A DNA stretch of 54,091 nucleotides from Candidatus Fermentibacterota bacterium (GTDB lineage: Bacteria; Fermentibacterota; Fermentibacteria; Fermentibacterales; Fermentibacteraceae). Under the pieces are notes generated by a model. The model ran no database searches, was not told the DNA's origin, and saw only the letters and a program-made list of their open reading frames with translations. The stretch is from contig PDSZ01000050.1 of assembly GCA_002748705.1 (NCBI GenBank), forward strand, positions 1 to 54,091. Reading direction: 5' to 3'. The translations under genes were made by a program, and so were the position numbers. This document shows positions 8,960-17,860 of this stretch, in pieces (positions within the stretch are counted from its first letter, which is position 1; every line of letters begins with the position of its first letter).

Positions 8960-9308
8960 TGTGTTCCCTTCATCGGGTTTTGCAGATTGGCAATGCCGAA
9001 TCTATCTCTTTATCATTTATGCAGTTAGTATGTGTTCTAACGAAAGTACGCTCTCCGTCTGATGAAAAAAGTACAAAACGGAAGAGATGAAAGATAATCA
9101 GAAGTAATGAACACCTGCAAGCCTGAAAGGCCTATTCTGATGAATCTGATGCTGCTGAAAACTTTTCAGAATAAAACCGGCAGCGGTATTCAGATTTCCG
9201 CCAGGTAAAATCCGATTCAAGAGTTATCTGACTCCTGGCGGAACCAGCTCAGCTTCAAGCAATTCAGCTTTTCGGAAAACAGCCGTCCGGCTCTTTCGAT
9301 CCTGACCG
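8960..9308. other. Intergenic region upstream of secDF
   Basis: About 350 bases with no credible gene. It must contain the secDF promoter (minus strand). A perfect 9-base inverted repeat TCCGCCAGG...CCTGGCGGA lies at 9197-9205 and 9234-9242 with a 28-base spacer. It lacks a T-run on either side and may be an RNA stem-loop or a protein-binding site. Confidence 0.4.
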
Positions 9309-9347
9309 AAAAAAAACCGCAACATTTTCTGCAATGCCCGGTGTTGC
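9309..9347 (-). terminator. Terminator after the small exported-protein gene
   Basis: On the minus strand GCAACA and TGTTGC (9342-9347 and 9319-9324 in plus coordinates) can pair. They are followed by GG and eight T residues (plus-strand A-run 9309-9316). The loop is long (17 bases), but the T-run and the position 30 bases after the stop at 9377 support an intrinsic terminator. Confidence 0.6.
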
Positions 9348-9376
9348 AAAATACCAGGCAGTCGAATAATTCCCAA

Positions 9377-9775
9377 TCAGGGGCAGGTAAAGTTTATCTC
9401 AATAGGCTGACCATTGGGAAATACCGCATTGAACACTATTCCGCCGGCAGCTCTTTCAGCAGCTTCGATGGAAGTGAAGCCGAGATTTCTCAGTATTCTG
9501 GTTACATACAGGTCTGTCTGGGCAATTGTGTACATATTGCGGTCAAGGTCAACTACCCACACAGTAGTATCTCCTCGAAACGATTCCCTGGGCACATTAC
9601 CAAAATGAAAAGGGCTTATCTGCTCCTTGAGCCTGTCGTACACTGAAATTTCACGGGGTACAACTCTCACATCTGCAAAACGCTCAGGATCAGGAGATTC
9701 AACTGCGCCAACAAAAACTGCGCCGGCAACAAGTACCGTAAGGGCTGTAACAATACCGAACTCTCCTTTTCCCAT
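9377..9775 (-). CDS. Small membrane-anchored or exported protein, unknown
   Basis: A 132-residue protein with one hydrophobic segment near the start (ALTVLVAGAVFVGAV, residues 11-25), acting as a signal peptide or membrane anchor, and a soluble domain outside the cytoplasm. A strong GGAGGAG precedes the ATG. The short domain includes SIEAAERAAGGIVFNAVF and ends in a Cys (NFTCP). I know no family with this pattern. It is divergent from the beta-barrel-like gene at 9844, with 68 bases shared between the starts, so both may use a common regulatory region. Confidence 0.65.
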   Translation of the reverse strand: MGKGEFGIVTALTVLVAGAVFVGAVESPDPERFADVRVVPREISVYDRLKEQISPFHFGNVPRESFRGDTTVWVVDLDRNMYTIAQTDLYVTRILRNLGFTSIEAAERAAGGIVFNAVFPNGQPIEINFTCP

Positions 9776-9843
9776 TACTCCTCCTGCGGGTATACCAGAT
9801 ATATTTCCATTTCAACAAGGCAATTGTCAACCCCGGAGGAAAA

Positions 9844-10584
9844 ATGCGCAAAACCACTGTTCTGTTGTTTCTGGGAGCTGCTCTGGCAGCTTCAGCCCCT
9901 CACAGTCTGGGAGAATACGGTCTTTCAGGATGGTACGGACTTAACACCAGCGACATGATGCCTGAAGGGAATCTCAGGCTCGGTACTGTTCTGGAATTTG
10001 TTGACACTGACAGCGGTTCCATCATGACTGTTCCCCTCAGAGGCAATCTGGGGCTGTCAGATAACCTGGAAATCTCCGCCGAAATCCCCTTTGTCCCTTC
10101 AGACAACGCATTTGAAGGATCAATGACAGGCGACTTTACCGTAGCAGGAGGATGGCTCTATGAAACCACAAGAGGCGGCACTGCGCTGAAACTGACAGGT
10201 CGGCTGACCCTTCCCACAGGAGATGAGCTGCGGGATTCAGGTACAGAACTGGCCGTTGGAGGAATTACAAGCACAACCTTTGTTGACTTCAGGCTTTCAA
10301 TGGCAGGCGAATACATACTTAATGGAGGCGGAAACCCTTTCAAGGAAACCATCTCAGACTATTTCAGATTTACAGGAGGCGGAGCCAGCTACATAACAGG
10401 AGACCTTCTTCTGCTGGGATCCCTCACCGGCTCCACCGCAGGGGAATTGACCGCAGTGGTTTCAACAGAGTATCTGCCAATTGATAACCTGGCATTGAAC
10501 GGAGGAATCTCCGCAGGTCTGGATGACTGGACAGGGTTTGGTTTTCACGCAGGAGCCTACTGGACAGAATCGAATGTTTTCTGA
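9844..10584 (+). CDS. Predicted outer-membrane beta-barrel protein
   Basis: A 246-residue protein with a clear signal peptide (RKTTVLLFLGAALAASA). The remainder is made of alternating short amphipathic strands with many Gly and aromatic residues (LRLGTVLEFV, LEISAEIPFVPSD, FTVAGGWLYET, LKLTGRLTLPTG, GFGFHAGAYW), the look of a transporter-type barrel of about 10-12 strands similar to DUF3187 or OmpW-like proteins. An AGGAGG lies 5 bases before the ATG. It ends in Phe, the usual last residue for BAM recognition. Ligand unknown. Confidence 0.75.
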   Translation: MRKTTVLLFLGAALAASAPHSLGEYGLSGWYGLNTSDMMPEGNLRLGTVLEFVDTDSGSIMTVPLRGNLGLSDNLEISAEIPFVPSDNAFEGSMTGDFTVAGGWLYETTRGGTALKLTGRLTLPTGDELRDSGTELAVGGITSTTFVDFRLSMAGEYILNGGGNPFKETISDYFRFTGGGASYITGDLLLLGSLTGSTAGELTAVVSTEYLPIDNLALNGGISAGLDDWTGFGFHAGAYWTESNVF

Positions 10585-10806
10585 TTGAGCAAATCTGGCC
10601 GCAGGAAGTATAAAAACTGATAGGCATTCCAAGCCTCCTTCACAGTCCCTGCATCTCTAAGTGACTTGTTCAGAGGGTGATAGAGGTCTACGAACGGGAT
10701 TTGAGCTGATATCAGCTGCCGGTGAAAAAAAGATGCACTGTCTGCTTCAGAGGCTTTGTGATACGGTTAAATTACTGAAGTTCATAACCTTCTTTTCAAG
10801 ATCAAT

Positions 10807-13800
10807 TTAGATCCGTTCAGCCATTGCATTCTTTGATTTTATACGGTACTTCTGACTGTGGGTGAGAGGCGGCTGAACAGAAGAGGAGCTGCCGGTGATG
10901 GTGATTGGAATGAGGGTACCCTTTCCGTTCCAGTTCCGTTTTTCTCCAGTATTCCAGTAGAAAGGAAGCATCTCTCCCAGTCTTCCCGGCATTAATTCAT
11001 TCAGGTCGGGAACCATCAAGCCGAATGCTTCCGCCAGTTCCTCAAGAACTTCCCTGCCGGATTTGCCTGAGGGAGGCTGAACTGTTCCGTTGAAGCAGAT
11101 TACCTGGCCTTCAAAGCTGCACCTTGTGCCTGAAGTTTCCAGGAAGGTGGAGCCTGGAAGGGTGATGTCTGCAGCCGCTGTTGTTTCTGTATCGGTCCAG
11201 TCCATTGCCGCAATGAAGGTACAGTTTCTGAACCATGATTGAGTTTTGGGGTACTCCAGGGGGTTTTCACCGATTATGAATGCTGCGGTAATCTCACCAT
11301 TGTTCAGGAGTTCTCTCAGTTCGCCGGAGGTTTTAGCCCCTGGAAGCTCTCCTGACGCAGGGATCCTTCCAGGAAGGAAAGCAGGGTCTGCTCCTGTAAC
11401 TTCAAGACCTGCACTGTTTGCTATAAGCCTGGGAAACAGCAGGTCGGTTTTTCTCTGTGCGTTTCTCAGAAGAAGAGTCAGATCGGCCAGTATCTTCATG
11501 TCCTCCGGCGCATTATCCTGAAATCTGTCCTGGCTGTGAATGATGACAATGTTCTTTGCATCTGCCAGGAGCATTGCTGCTTCGCTTATGCTCTGAGCGT
11601 CAACTCCTGCATTTGCTGCTGAAATGTAAATGTCTCCATTTCTGCCTTCAAGAAATTCAGTGCCTCCTGGAAGCTCTTCCGGTTTAACTGTTTCAGACTG
11701 AATCAGCTCTTCCATTACAGCATTCCAGAAGAAAGAAGCACCGCCTCGGACAGGATCAACAGCAAGGTCAGCCAGGTGCCGGTCACTGTTAGAGAGGGTG
11801 GAGTTGGCAATTATAAGCTTTGCCCCATTCTTCACCTGCTGAAGAACATCAGCTTCAAGAATAAGGTGATTGTCCTGAAGGGCTGTGTTGTTGCAGATGA
11901 TAAGATCGGCATTCTCTATGCAGCTTCTGTCACAGGTGGAAGCGGTGAAGCCCAGGACGCTGTCCAGAACACCGGCTTCTCCGTTTCCTGCAAGCATTGC
12001 AAGCGAACCTATATTATTGGTTCCTATGCCTTTTCTGGCTATTTCCTCTGCTGCGAGCAACTCTTCATTGGTAAGTTCAGGGGAGACAAATACTGCAACC
12101 TTTCGGGCACCGTGAATTCCGGTAGACTTCCTCATCTCTTTCACTATGGCTTCTTCAGCTTCCTGAAAACTCAGCGTCCGGTAACTTCCTTCTTCGCAGG
12201 CAACAGGATTCTTGATTCTGCTCTGGTTCAGGAAAAGCTCGTTACCGAACCTTCCGTAACGGCAGAGGTAATCACCGGGTTTTCCGCTTGACTTGATGAA
12301 GTAGTGGCCGCTTCCAAAGTCTCTTACTGTTATCTGACAGCCAAGGGAACAGAAGCCGCACCTTGTGGAAATGTCTTCTGTAGTGATGCATGCCCTTCCG
12401 GCAAAGGGGTACTTCATGGTAAGAGCGCCTGTAGGGCAAGAGTCTACACAGTTGCCGCAGCTGACGCAGCTTGTCTGCACCAGAGGATCGTTCATTGCAG
12501 GGCGCATTTCTGTCTTGAAGCCTCTGCCTGTAAGCCCCAGCGCTGAAACTGGAAGAACTCTGGCACAGGTTCTGATGCACCTGGCACAGAGAATGCACTT
12601 GTTGGGATCGTAGATGATGTAAGGGTGCCTGTCATCGACCTTGTGCTGCCTGACATGACCCTTGAACTCCTCCATATCAACGCCGTATTCCTCACCGTAA
12701 AGCCTGAGATCGCAGTCATCAAACCTCACACAACCGCAACTGAGGCATCTGCTGGTTTCGTGGGTGCTGTCTTCAGGTTCAAAACCTGTGGCAACCTCAC
12801 GGAAGCTGTTTCGCCTTTCATCCACATCAATCATGTGAAGTTCATGCCTGGGAGATTCCTTTACCTCTTTCAGCTCCTTCTTTCCCGGCCTGAACCAGAA
12901 ATCTCTGTGAACGGCGAACGGTTCCTGCTCCATCTTTTCACCGTTGAGCCAGGCTGTGATTGACTTTGCGGCCTTCTGCCCGTCTGCTATTGCGTCTATT
13001 GCCACTGTAGGGCCGTCATCGGCGGCATCTCCACCTGCGAATACACCCTCCACATTGGTTTGCATGGTGTTGGTATCAATCACATAGGTGTTCCACCTGG
13101 TTAGTTCAACTTCACCTGTTTCTATCTCTGTGAGGCCGTCCAGAACTGTGTTCTGACCGATTGCTGATATTACCAGATCACAGGGCAGTTCAAATTCCGA
13201 ACCCTCCAGAGGAACAGGTCTTCGTCTGCCGGAGGCATCCGGTTCTCCGAGTTTCATTCTGATGCACCTGAGGGCTTTCAGTCTGCCGCTGTTCCTCACT
13301 ATTCCCACAGGAGCAGCAAGCTCCATAATCTCAATACCCTCTTCAATGCAGTCCTCAATCTCCATTTTGTCAGCAGGCATCTGGGCTCTGGTTCTTCTGT
13401 AGAGAATAATCACCTTGTCGGCATTGAGCCTCCAGGCTGTTCTGGCAGCATCCATTGCAGTGTTGCCTCCGCCTACCACTACCACAGTGCCGTTAAGAGG
13501 TTCAGGATTGTCTGTCTTCTCCGGAAGGAAGTCAGCGCCTGTCACCACACCTTCAGTGTCGTGTTCCCCTTCAACCCGCATTGATTTTCCTGTCCATGCA
13601 CCGGCAGCCAGAAAAACCGCATCGTGTCTATTAACAAGTTCATTAAGGGTAATGTCTTTTCCTACACGAACTCCGCAGTGTATCTCTGCACCTGTTTTCT
13701 CTATGTAGGCAACTTCCGTATCGAGAACTTCATCAGGAAGCCTGTACTCCGGAATACCGTAACGGAGCATTCCGCCGGTTCTATCCCTTGCCTCGTATAT

Positions 13801-14451
13801 CACCGGCTTTATCCCCTGTTTTCCAAGAAACCAGGCTGCAGTGAGACCGGCAGGGCCTGAACCTACAATACCCACTGATTTTCCCGCTGGCGGAAGGCAT
13901 TCAGGCTCTGTTGCATAAGCGTTTTCCGCATCGGAGAGATAGCGCTTGATGTTGTTGATGGCCACAGGTGTATCAATATCCATTCTGCGGCAGACATCTT
14001 CGCAGTTTCTGACACAAACTCTGGCACAAACTGCAGGAAGGGGGTTCTTCTCTCTGATAAGGTCAATGGCCTTCTGGAGTTCACCCATTGCTGCCAGAGC
14101 AATGTAGCCCTGGGCATCAACATGGGCAGGGCAGCCGTCCATGCATGGAGGGGAGCAGTCGGCATAGTGGTTTGAAAGGATCAGTTCCAGAGCTGTTTTT
14201 CTTGAACTCTCAATTCTCTCGTTTCTGGTTGTCACCTCCATGTCAGGAGCAATCATGGTGGCGCATGAAGGAACCAGGTTCTTTCTGCCTTTTACCTCCA
14301 CAACACAGAGAAAGCAGGAGCCGTATGGAGCAAGTTCCTCTGAGTGACAGAGGGTTGGTATATCATCAAGCCGGTTCTTCCGCACTACCTGTAGAATGGT
14401 CTGCCCGGAAGCAGCTTCGATTTCCTGTCCGTTAATCTTTAGTTTTATCAT
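10807..14451 (-). CDS. NuoG-like/GltD fusion, large subunit of an NAD(P)H-ferredoxin oxidoreductase complex
   Basis: A 1,214-residue redox subunit. Order: [2Fe-2S] ferredoxin (Cys35, 46, 49, 63); a Cys-rich linker; a GltD/NfnB-type FAD-NADPH module at about 110-560 (VGIVGSGPAGLTAAW; VVVVGGGNTAMDAARTAW); two [4Fe-4S] clusters (CILCARCIRTC, CVSCGNCVDSC) near 640-700; then a molybdopterin-oxidoreductase-like domain opening with another FeS motif (CGFCSLGC). Where formate dehydrogenases carry catalytic Sec/Cys-His after GTNNI, this protein reads GTNNIGSLAMLAGN, so that domain is probably structural, as in NuoG. With the two upstream genes it resembles the electron-bifurcating Stn/HydABC class. 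I start at ATG 14451, which leaves 8 bases after the upstream stop; an earlier in-frame start would overlap it. Confidence 0.85.
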   Translation of the reverse strand: MIKLKINGQEIEAASGQTILQVVRKNRLDDIPTLCHSEELAPYGSCFLCVVEVKGRKNLVPSCATMIAPDMEVTTRNERIESSRKTALELILSNHYADCSPPCMDGCPAHVDAQGYIALAAMGELQKAIDLIREKNPLPAVCARVCVRNCEDVCRRMDIDTPVAINNIKRYLSDAENAYATEPECLPPAGKSVGIVGSGPAGLTAAWFLGKQGIKPVIYEARDRTGGMLRYGIPEYRLPDEVLDTEVAYIEKTGAEIHCGVRVGKDITLNELVNRHDAVFLAAGAWTGKSMRVEGEHDTEGVVTGADFLPEKTDNPEPLNGTVVVVGGGNTAMDAARTAWRLNADKVIILYRRTRAQMPADKMEIEDCIEEGIEIMELAAPVGIVRNSGRLKALRCIRMKLGEPDASGRRRPVPLEGSEFELPCDLVISAIGQNTVLDGLTEIETGEVELTRWNTYVIDTNTMQTNVEGVFAGGDAADDGPTVAIDAIADGQKAAKSITAWLNGEKMEQEPFAVHRDFWFRPGKKELKEVKESPRHELHMIDVDERRNSFREVATGFEPEDSTHETSRCLSCGCVRFDDCDLRLYGEEYGVDMEEFKGHVRQHKVDDRHPYIIYDPNKCILCARCIRTCARVLPVSALGLTGRGFKTEMRPAMNDPLVQTSCVSCGNCVDSCPTGALTMKYPFAGRACITTEDISTRCGFCSLGCQITVRDFGSGHYFIKSSGKPGDYLCRYGRFGNELFLNQSRIKNPVACEEGSYRTLSFQEAEEAIVKEMRKSTGIHGARKVAVFVSPELTNEELLAAEEIARKGIGTNNIGSLAMLAGNGEAGVLDSVLGFTASTCDRSCIENADLIICNNTALQDNHLILEADVLQQVKNGAKLIIANSTLSNSDRHLADLAVDPVRGGASFFWNAVMEELIQSETVKPEELPGGTEFLEGRNGDIYISAANAGVDAQSISEAAMLLADAKNIVIIHSQDRFQDNAPEDMKILADLTLLLRNAQRKTDLLFPRLIANSAGLEVTGADPAFLPGRIPASGELPGAKTSGELRELLNNGEITAAFIIGENPLEYPKTQSWFRNCTFIAAMDWTDTETTAAADITLPGSTFLETSGTRCSFEGQVICFNGTVQPPSGKSGREVLEELAEAFGLMVPDLNELMPGRLGEMLPFYWNTGEKRNWNGKGTLIPITITGSSSSVQPPLTHSQKYRIKSKNAMAERI

Positions 14452-14459
14452 TTTCCGGC

Positions 14460-16241
14460 CTACCGCTTCACTACTGCGCCGAAGTTGCAGCTTGTTATGC
14501 ATCTGCCGCACTTAACGCACTTGACATGGTCAATATGGTGAACTTCCTTCACCTTTCCGGTAATGGCATCCACAGGACAATTTCTGGCACAGAGAGTACA
14601 GCCTGTGCATTTGTCCTGAAGAATAAAGAAATCCACAAGGGCTTCGCATTCTCCTGCAGGACACTTTTTGCCCTCTATATGTGCCTTGTACTCATCAAGG
14701 TAGTACCGCAGAGTTGTGAGTACAGGGTTAGGCGCAGTCTGCCCCAGACCGCAGAGGCTTGCTTCGCATATCTGTACAGAGAGTTTTCTGAGCTTGTCTA
14801 TGTCCCCGGGTTTTCCCTCACCCTTTGTGATTCTCTGAAGAATCTCAAGCATTCGAAGTGTGCCTATACGGCAAAATGTACATTTCCCGCAGGATTCGCT
14901 CTGTGTGAAGTCCAGAAAAAAACGGGCAATCTCAACCATGCAGGTGTTCTCGTCCATTACCACCATGCCCCCTGAACCCATTATGGCTCCGGTTTTCGGA
15001 ATAGACTCAAAGTCAACTGGAGTGTTCTTCAGGTCTGCAGGAATGCAACCCCCTGAAGGTCCGCCCATCTGGACTGCTTTGAACTTCAGACCCTGTTTTA
15101 TTCCTCCGCCGATGCTGAAAACCAGCTCTTCAATGGTGGTTCCCATAGGCACTTCCGCAAGGCCGCCTTTGGCCACCTTTCCTGCAAGGGCAAATACCTT
15201 TGTTCCAGGGCTCTCTTCCGTGCCTACTGCTCTGTAGGCAGCTGCGCCATTTGAGATAATCCAGGGGACATTGGCGAATGTTTCCACATTGTTGTTGTTG
15301 GTAGGATACTGCCAGAGGCCCTTTTCCGCAGGAAAGGGAGGTCTTATTCGAGGCATGCCTCTCTCGCCTTCAATGGATGCGAAGAGTGCTGTTTCTTCAC
15401 CGCAGACAAAAGCTCCTGCCCCCTGCTTTATCTTCATCTCAAAACTGAAGCCGGAACCTATGATGTTCTCGCCGAGATATCCCTTTTCCCTTGCTGAGAT
15501 TATTGCATTTTGAAGTCTCTTGACAGCAAGCGGGTATTCAGCCCGGCAGTAGATGTATCCGAACCCTGATCCGATTGCCTTGCCGCAGATAATCATGCCC
15601 TCAACCACAGCGTGAGGGTCACCTTCAAGAACGGAACGGTCCATGAAAGCACCTGGATCGCCTTCATCTGCATTGCAGACAACAAACTTTTTCTCTCCGT
15701 CATTTGCCGCGGCAAATGACCACTTCAGACCTGTAGGGAATCCTGCTCCACCCCGCCCTCTGAGCCCCGAATCCTTTACGGTCTGAATAATCTCTTCCGG
15801 GGCCATTTCAAGCAGAGCCTTTTTCAGGCCGGAATAGCCTCCGGCCTTCACATAATCATCTATTGAATCCGGATTGATTGTTCCGCAGTTTCGCAGAACT
15901 ATTCTGTTCTGCGGATCCAGAAATGAGGTCTCAGCGCCGAAGGTGGTTCCGTCATGGTTCATTCCGTAGACCAGATGCTCGTCTTCAACAAGGTTACCAC
16001 CGAGAACATGCTCATTGAATATCTTCTCTGCAGATTTCGCAGTTACTTCCCCGTAGAAGGTTCGCCTGCCCTCTTCTCGTATCTCCACAAGAGGTTCTCT
16101 GAAACACATCCCTATGCATCCGGCTATTGTCAGCTGGCTCTCTTGAGGATGGGCAGCTGTCAGTTCCTTAAGTTTGTCGTATACAGGCTGTGCCCCTGCA
16201 GAGAGACCGCATGTGCCCATACCTATCACTACAGTCCTCAT
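14460..16241 (-). CDS. NuoF/HydB-like FMN-NADH subunit
   Basis: NADH-binding flavoprotein subunit of 593 residues, the HydB/NfnB-partner type rather than plain NuoF. It has an N-terminal thioredoxin-like [2Fe-2S] domain (GTCGLSAGA, CIGMCFREP). The central NuoF core carries the NADH and FMN motifs (GLRGRGGAGFPTGLKW, CNADEGDPGAFMDR, GAGAFVCGEETAL, GGPSGGCIP). Next comes the NuoF [4Fe-4S] motif ESCGKCTFCRIG. The C-terminus holds a two-cluster ferredoxin (CTGCTLCARNCP, CVKCGRCITSC). The extra ferredoxin is typical of bifurcating hydrogenases and transhydrogenases. It overlaps the upstream NuoE-like gene by 4 bases (ATGA), so the two are translationally coupled. Confidence 0.93.
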   Translation of the reverse strand: MRTVVIGMGTCGLSAGAQPVYDKLKELTAAHPQESQLTIAGCIGMCFREPLVEIREEGRRTFYGEVTAKSAEKIFNEHVLGGNLVEDEHLVYGMNHDGTTFGAETSFLDPQNRIVLRNCGTINPDSIDDYVKAGGYSGLKKALLEMAPEEIIQTVKDSGLRGRGGAGFPTGLKWSFAAANDGEKKFVVCNADEGDPGAFMDRSVLEGDPHAVVEGMIICGKAIGSGFGYIYCRAEYPLAVKRLQNAIISAREKGYLGENIIGSGFSFEMKIKQGAGAFVCGEETALFASIEGERGMPRIRPPFPAEKGLWQYPTNNNNVETFANVPWIISNGAAAYRAVGTEESPGTKVFALAGKVAKGGLAEVPMGTTIEELVFSIGGGIKQGLKFKAVQMGGPSGGCIPADLKNTPVDFESIPKTGAIMGSGGMVVMDENTCMVEIARFFLDFTQSESCGKCTFCRIGTLRMLEILQRITKGEGKPGDIDKLRKLSVQICEASLCGLGQTAPNPVLTTLRYYLDEYKAHIEGKKCPAGECEALVDFFILQDKCTGCTLCARNCPVDAITGKVKEVHHIDHVKCVKCGRCITSCNFGAVVKR

Positions 16242-16738
16242 TCTGCAGCCCCTTCCGCCGGCTCATTGGCTTTTCTTCGGTATTCTTTAAGTATTTTTCG
16301 CAGAGCAGCGGGAGTGAGCCTGCCGTGTGTTTCGTTGTTGACCATAATAACAGGTGCAAGTGAACAGCAGCCGATACATGCCACAGTAAGAAAGGTGAAC
16401 ATACCGTCTTCGCTGGTATCTCCCACCTGGACACCTGTTTCTTCAACTATTGTCTCTATGATGGATTTTGCGCCGGAAACATGGCATGCAGTGCCTGCAC
16501 AGGCCCTTATCACATACTTACCCATGGGCTTCAGCCTGAACTGACTGTAAAAGGTTATAACGCCGTAAATATCAGATTCCGGAATCCCTGTAACTCCGGA
16601 GATGTCGGTAATGGCCCTTCTCGGTATGTAACCAAAGTGCTCCTGCGCCGACTGAAGCAGGGGAATCAGTTCTCCCGGCGCTCCATCGTAACGCCAGAGC
16701 TTTTCACTGAAGCTTTCTTCCCTGGCTGCCGTTTTCAT
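16238..16738 (-). CDS. NuoE/HydC-like [2Fe-2S] subunit
   Basis: Small thioredoxin-like [2Fe-2S] subunit of 166 residues that pairs with the NuoF-like subunit. The four cluster cysteines lie in CAGTACHVSGA and CIGCCSLAP. The N-terminal helical part (LIPLLQSAQEHFGYIP, GVTGIPESDIYGVITFYSQF) is the standard NuoE start. It is the first gene of the three-gene unit and is preceded by GAGGGGAG; the start is ATG 16738 or the adjoining GTG at 16741. No promoter was assigned; 54 bases separate it from the next gene downstream on the plus-strand side of the map. Confidence 0.93.
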   Translation of the reverse strand: MKTAAREESFSEKLWRYDGAPGELIPLLQSAQEHFGYIPRRAITDISGVTGIPESDIYGVITFYSQFRLKPMGKYVIRACAGTACHVSGAKSIIETIVEETGVQVGDTSEDGMFTFLTVACIGCCSLAPVIMVNNETHGRLTPAALRKILKEYRRKANEPAEGAAE

Positions 16739-16803
16739 CACTCCCCTCGAAATTCCTGAAGGCTGCGAAATGTTTTCTGATCCTTAAAATGCCTGTTGTA
16801 TAT

Positions 16804-17784
16804 TCAGTTATTCATCAGGCTGATAATCTTTGCTTCTCTGACCCTAAGAACACCTTCAAGCTGACTTAGTTTTTCAATAATCTCCGGAGTTCTGCCTGCA
16901 GATCTGCAATCGGCTAGGATACAGATAAGTCCGGCACCTTTATCAACAACTTCGCACTGTACCGTCTGGTCAATGAAAAACGCTGTGGTGAAAATCTGCT
17001 GAATTCTCTCAGGCATTATATCCACAAAAATACAGCTTGCCGGATCTGTACGCTTTTGAGATCTTTCCTTTGCTGTGACCACTTTCCGGTAAGTGTTTAA
17101 GAACTGCTCAACAACACTGTCCAGCTCCGGTTTTTCCACTGTGGCAACAGAAAGCACATCGACTCCTTCAATAGCCCTTACTTCCTGAACCCGGCTTTCA
17201 ATTTCATCACCGGATTCTGCCTGAATTTGAAGAAGAACATCAACATCGCCTCTCAGGGCGTGGCACGAAAGGGAGTTCTTCATTGAGTAAAGCCTGCTGA
17301 ATGTCTCAATGTTCTTTTCGAAACCGGTTAACTTAATATTAAGAAACGCTCTGGACAGTTCGCTTATGCCTCCATGGGAAACAGCCATCTCTTCGCAGGT
17401 GGCAGTGGAACCGGAAGGAAGCTCAGAAAGAGCCTGAACAACATCAGAGGTTTCGAATGAGCTGGTCAGATAGCCGGTGTTCTGTTCAGAGACTAAACTT
17501 TCCGGCAAATCTTCGTCACCGAATCGGGAAAGAACAAGGGCAGGAAGCTCAGGACACATTTTTCTGATTGTCTTCAGAAACTTCAAACCGTTTATATCAG
17601 GGAGTAGAATTCCAGTTATAAGATAGTCGTAGTGCAGGCCCATGCTCCTTGCCTGATTCAATTCATGTATTGCAGAAATGCCGTCAGCGCAGGCTAAAGC
17701 AAAGTAGCCTTCCTCTGTCAGACCTGCTGTGAGGTTCCTCCTGACTCTGGCCTCATGGTCTATTATGAGTACACGGCCCTTCAA
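16804..17784 (-). CDS. Degenerate receiver fused to two Lrp/AsnC-ligand-like domains
   Basis: A 326-residue protein starting at TTG 17784 with GGAGG 6 bases upstream. The N-terminal domain is CheY-like, but Gly58 sits where the phospho-acceptor Asp should be (DYLITGILLPDINGL), the acidic pocket reads DHE instead of DDE, and the conserved Lys is missing (TGYLTSSF). It is therefore a pseudo-receiver that cannot be phosphorylated in the usual way. The middle part (residues about 195-250, GDVDVLLQIQAES ... IEGVDVLSVATVE) and the C-terminus (about 270-326) look like two RAM/AsnC_trans_reg ligand-binding folds. No DNA-binding domain is visible. An insertion sequence ends 46 bases upstream of the start. 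Confidence 0.7.
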   Translation of the reverse strand: MKGRVLIIDHEARVRRNLTAGLTEEGYFALACADGISAIHELNQARSMGLHYDYLITGILLPDINGLKFLKTIRKMCPELPALVLSRFGDEDLPESLVSEQNTGYLTSSFETSDVVQALSELPSGSTATCEEMAVSHGGISELSRAFLNIKLTGFEKNIETFSRLYSMKNSLSCHALRGDVDVLLQIQAESGDEIESRVQEVRAIEGVDVLSVATVEKPELDSVVEQFLNTYRKVVTAKERSQKRTDPASCIFVDIMPERIQQIFTTAFFIDQTVQCEVVDKGAGLICILADCRSAGRTPEIIEKLSQLEGVLRVREAKIISLMNN

Positions 17785-17830
17785 TGGATTCCTCCCTGTG
17801 TCGAGTTGCCTGTCGGTATGGAACGCTAAG

Positions 17831-17842
17831 TAGGGCTTGATG
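17831..17842 (+). repeat. Left terminal inverted repeat of the IS
   Basis: TAGGGCTTGATG, the exact reverse complement of 19442-19453. It lies 18 bases beyond the transposase stop codon. Confidence 0.85.
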
Positions 17843-17860
17843 ATCAACCCATCATCCCAC

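Noticed and set aside
10704..10717. Perfect 14-base palindrome AGCTGATATCAGCT between convergent genes
   Set aside because: There is no loop or T-run for a terminator, and one short palindrome in a non-coding gap is not strong evidence for an operator.
10807..14451. Annotation of the large redox subunit as a formate dehydrogenase
   Set aside because: The catalytic Cys or selenocysteine and adjacent His are missing from the molybdopterin-type domain, and no in-frame TGA with a selenocysteine-like context is needed to continue the frame.
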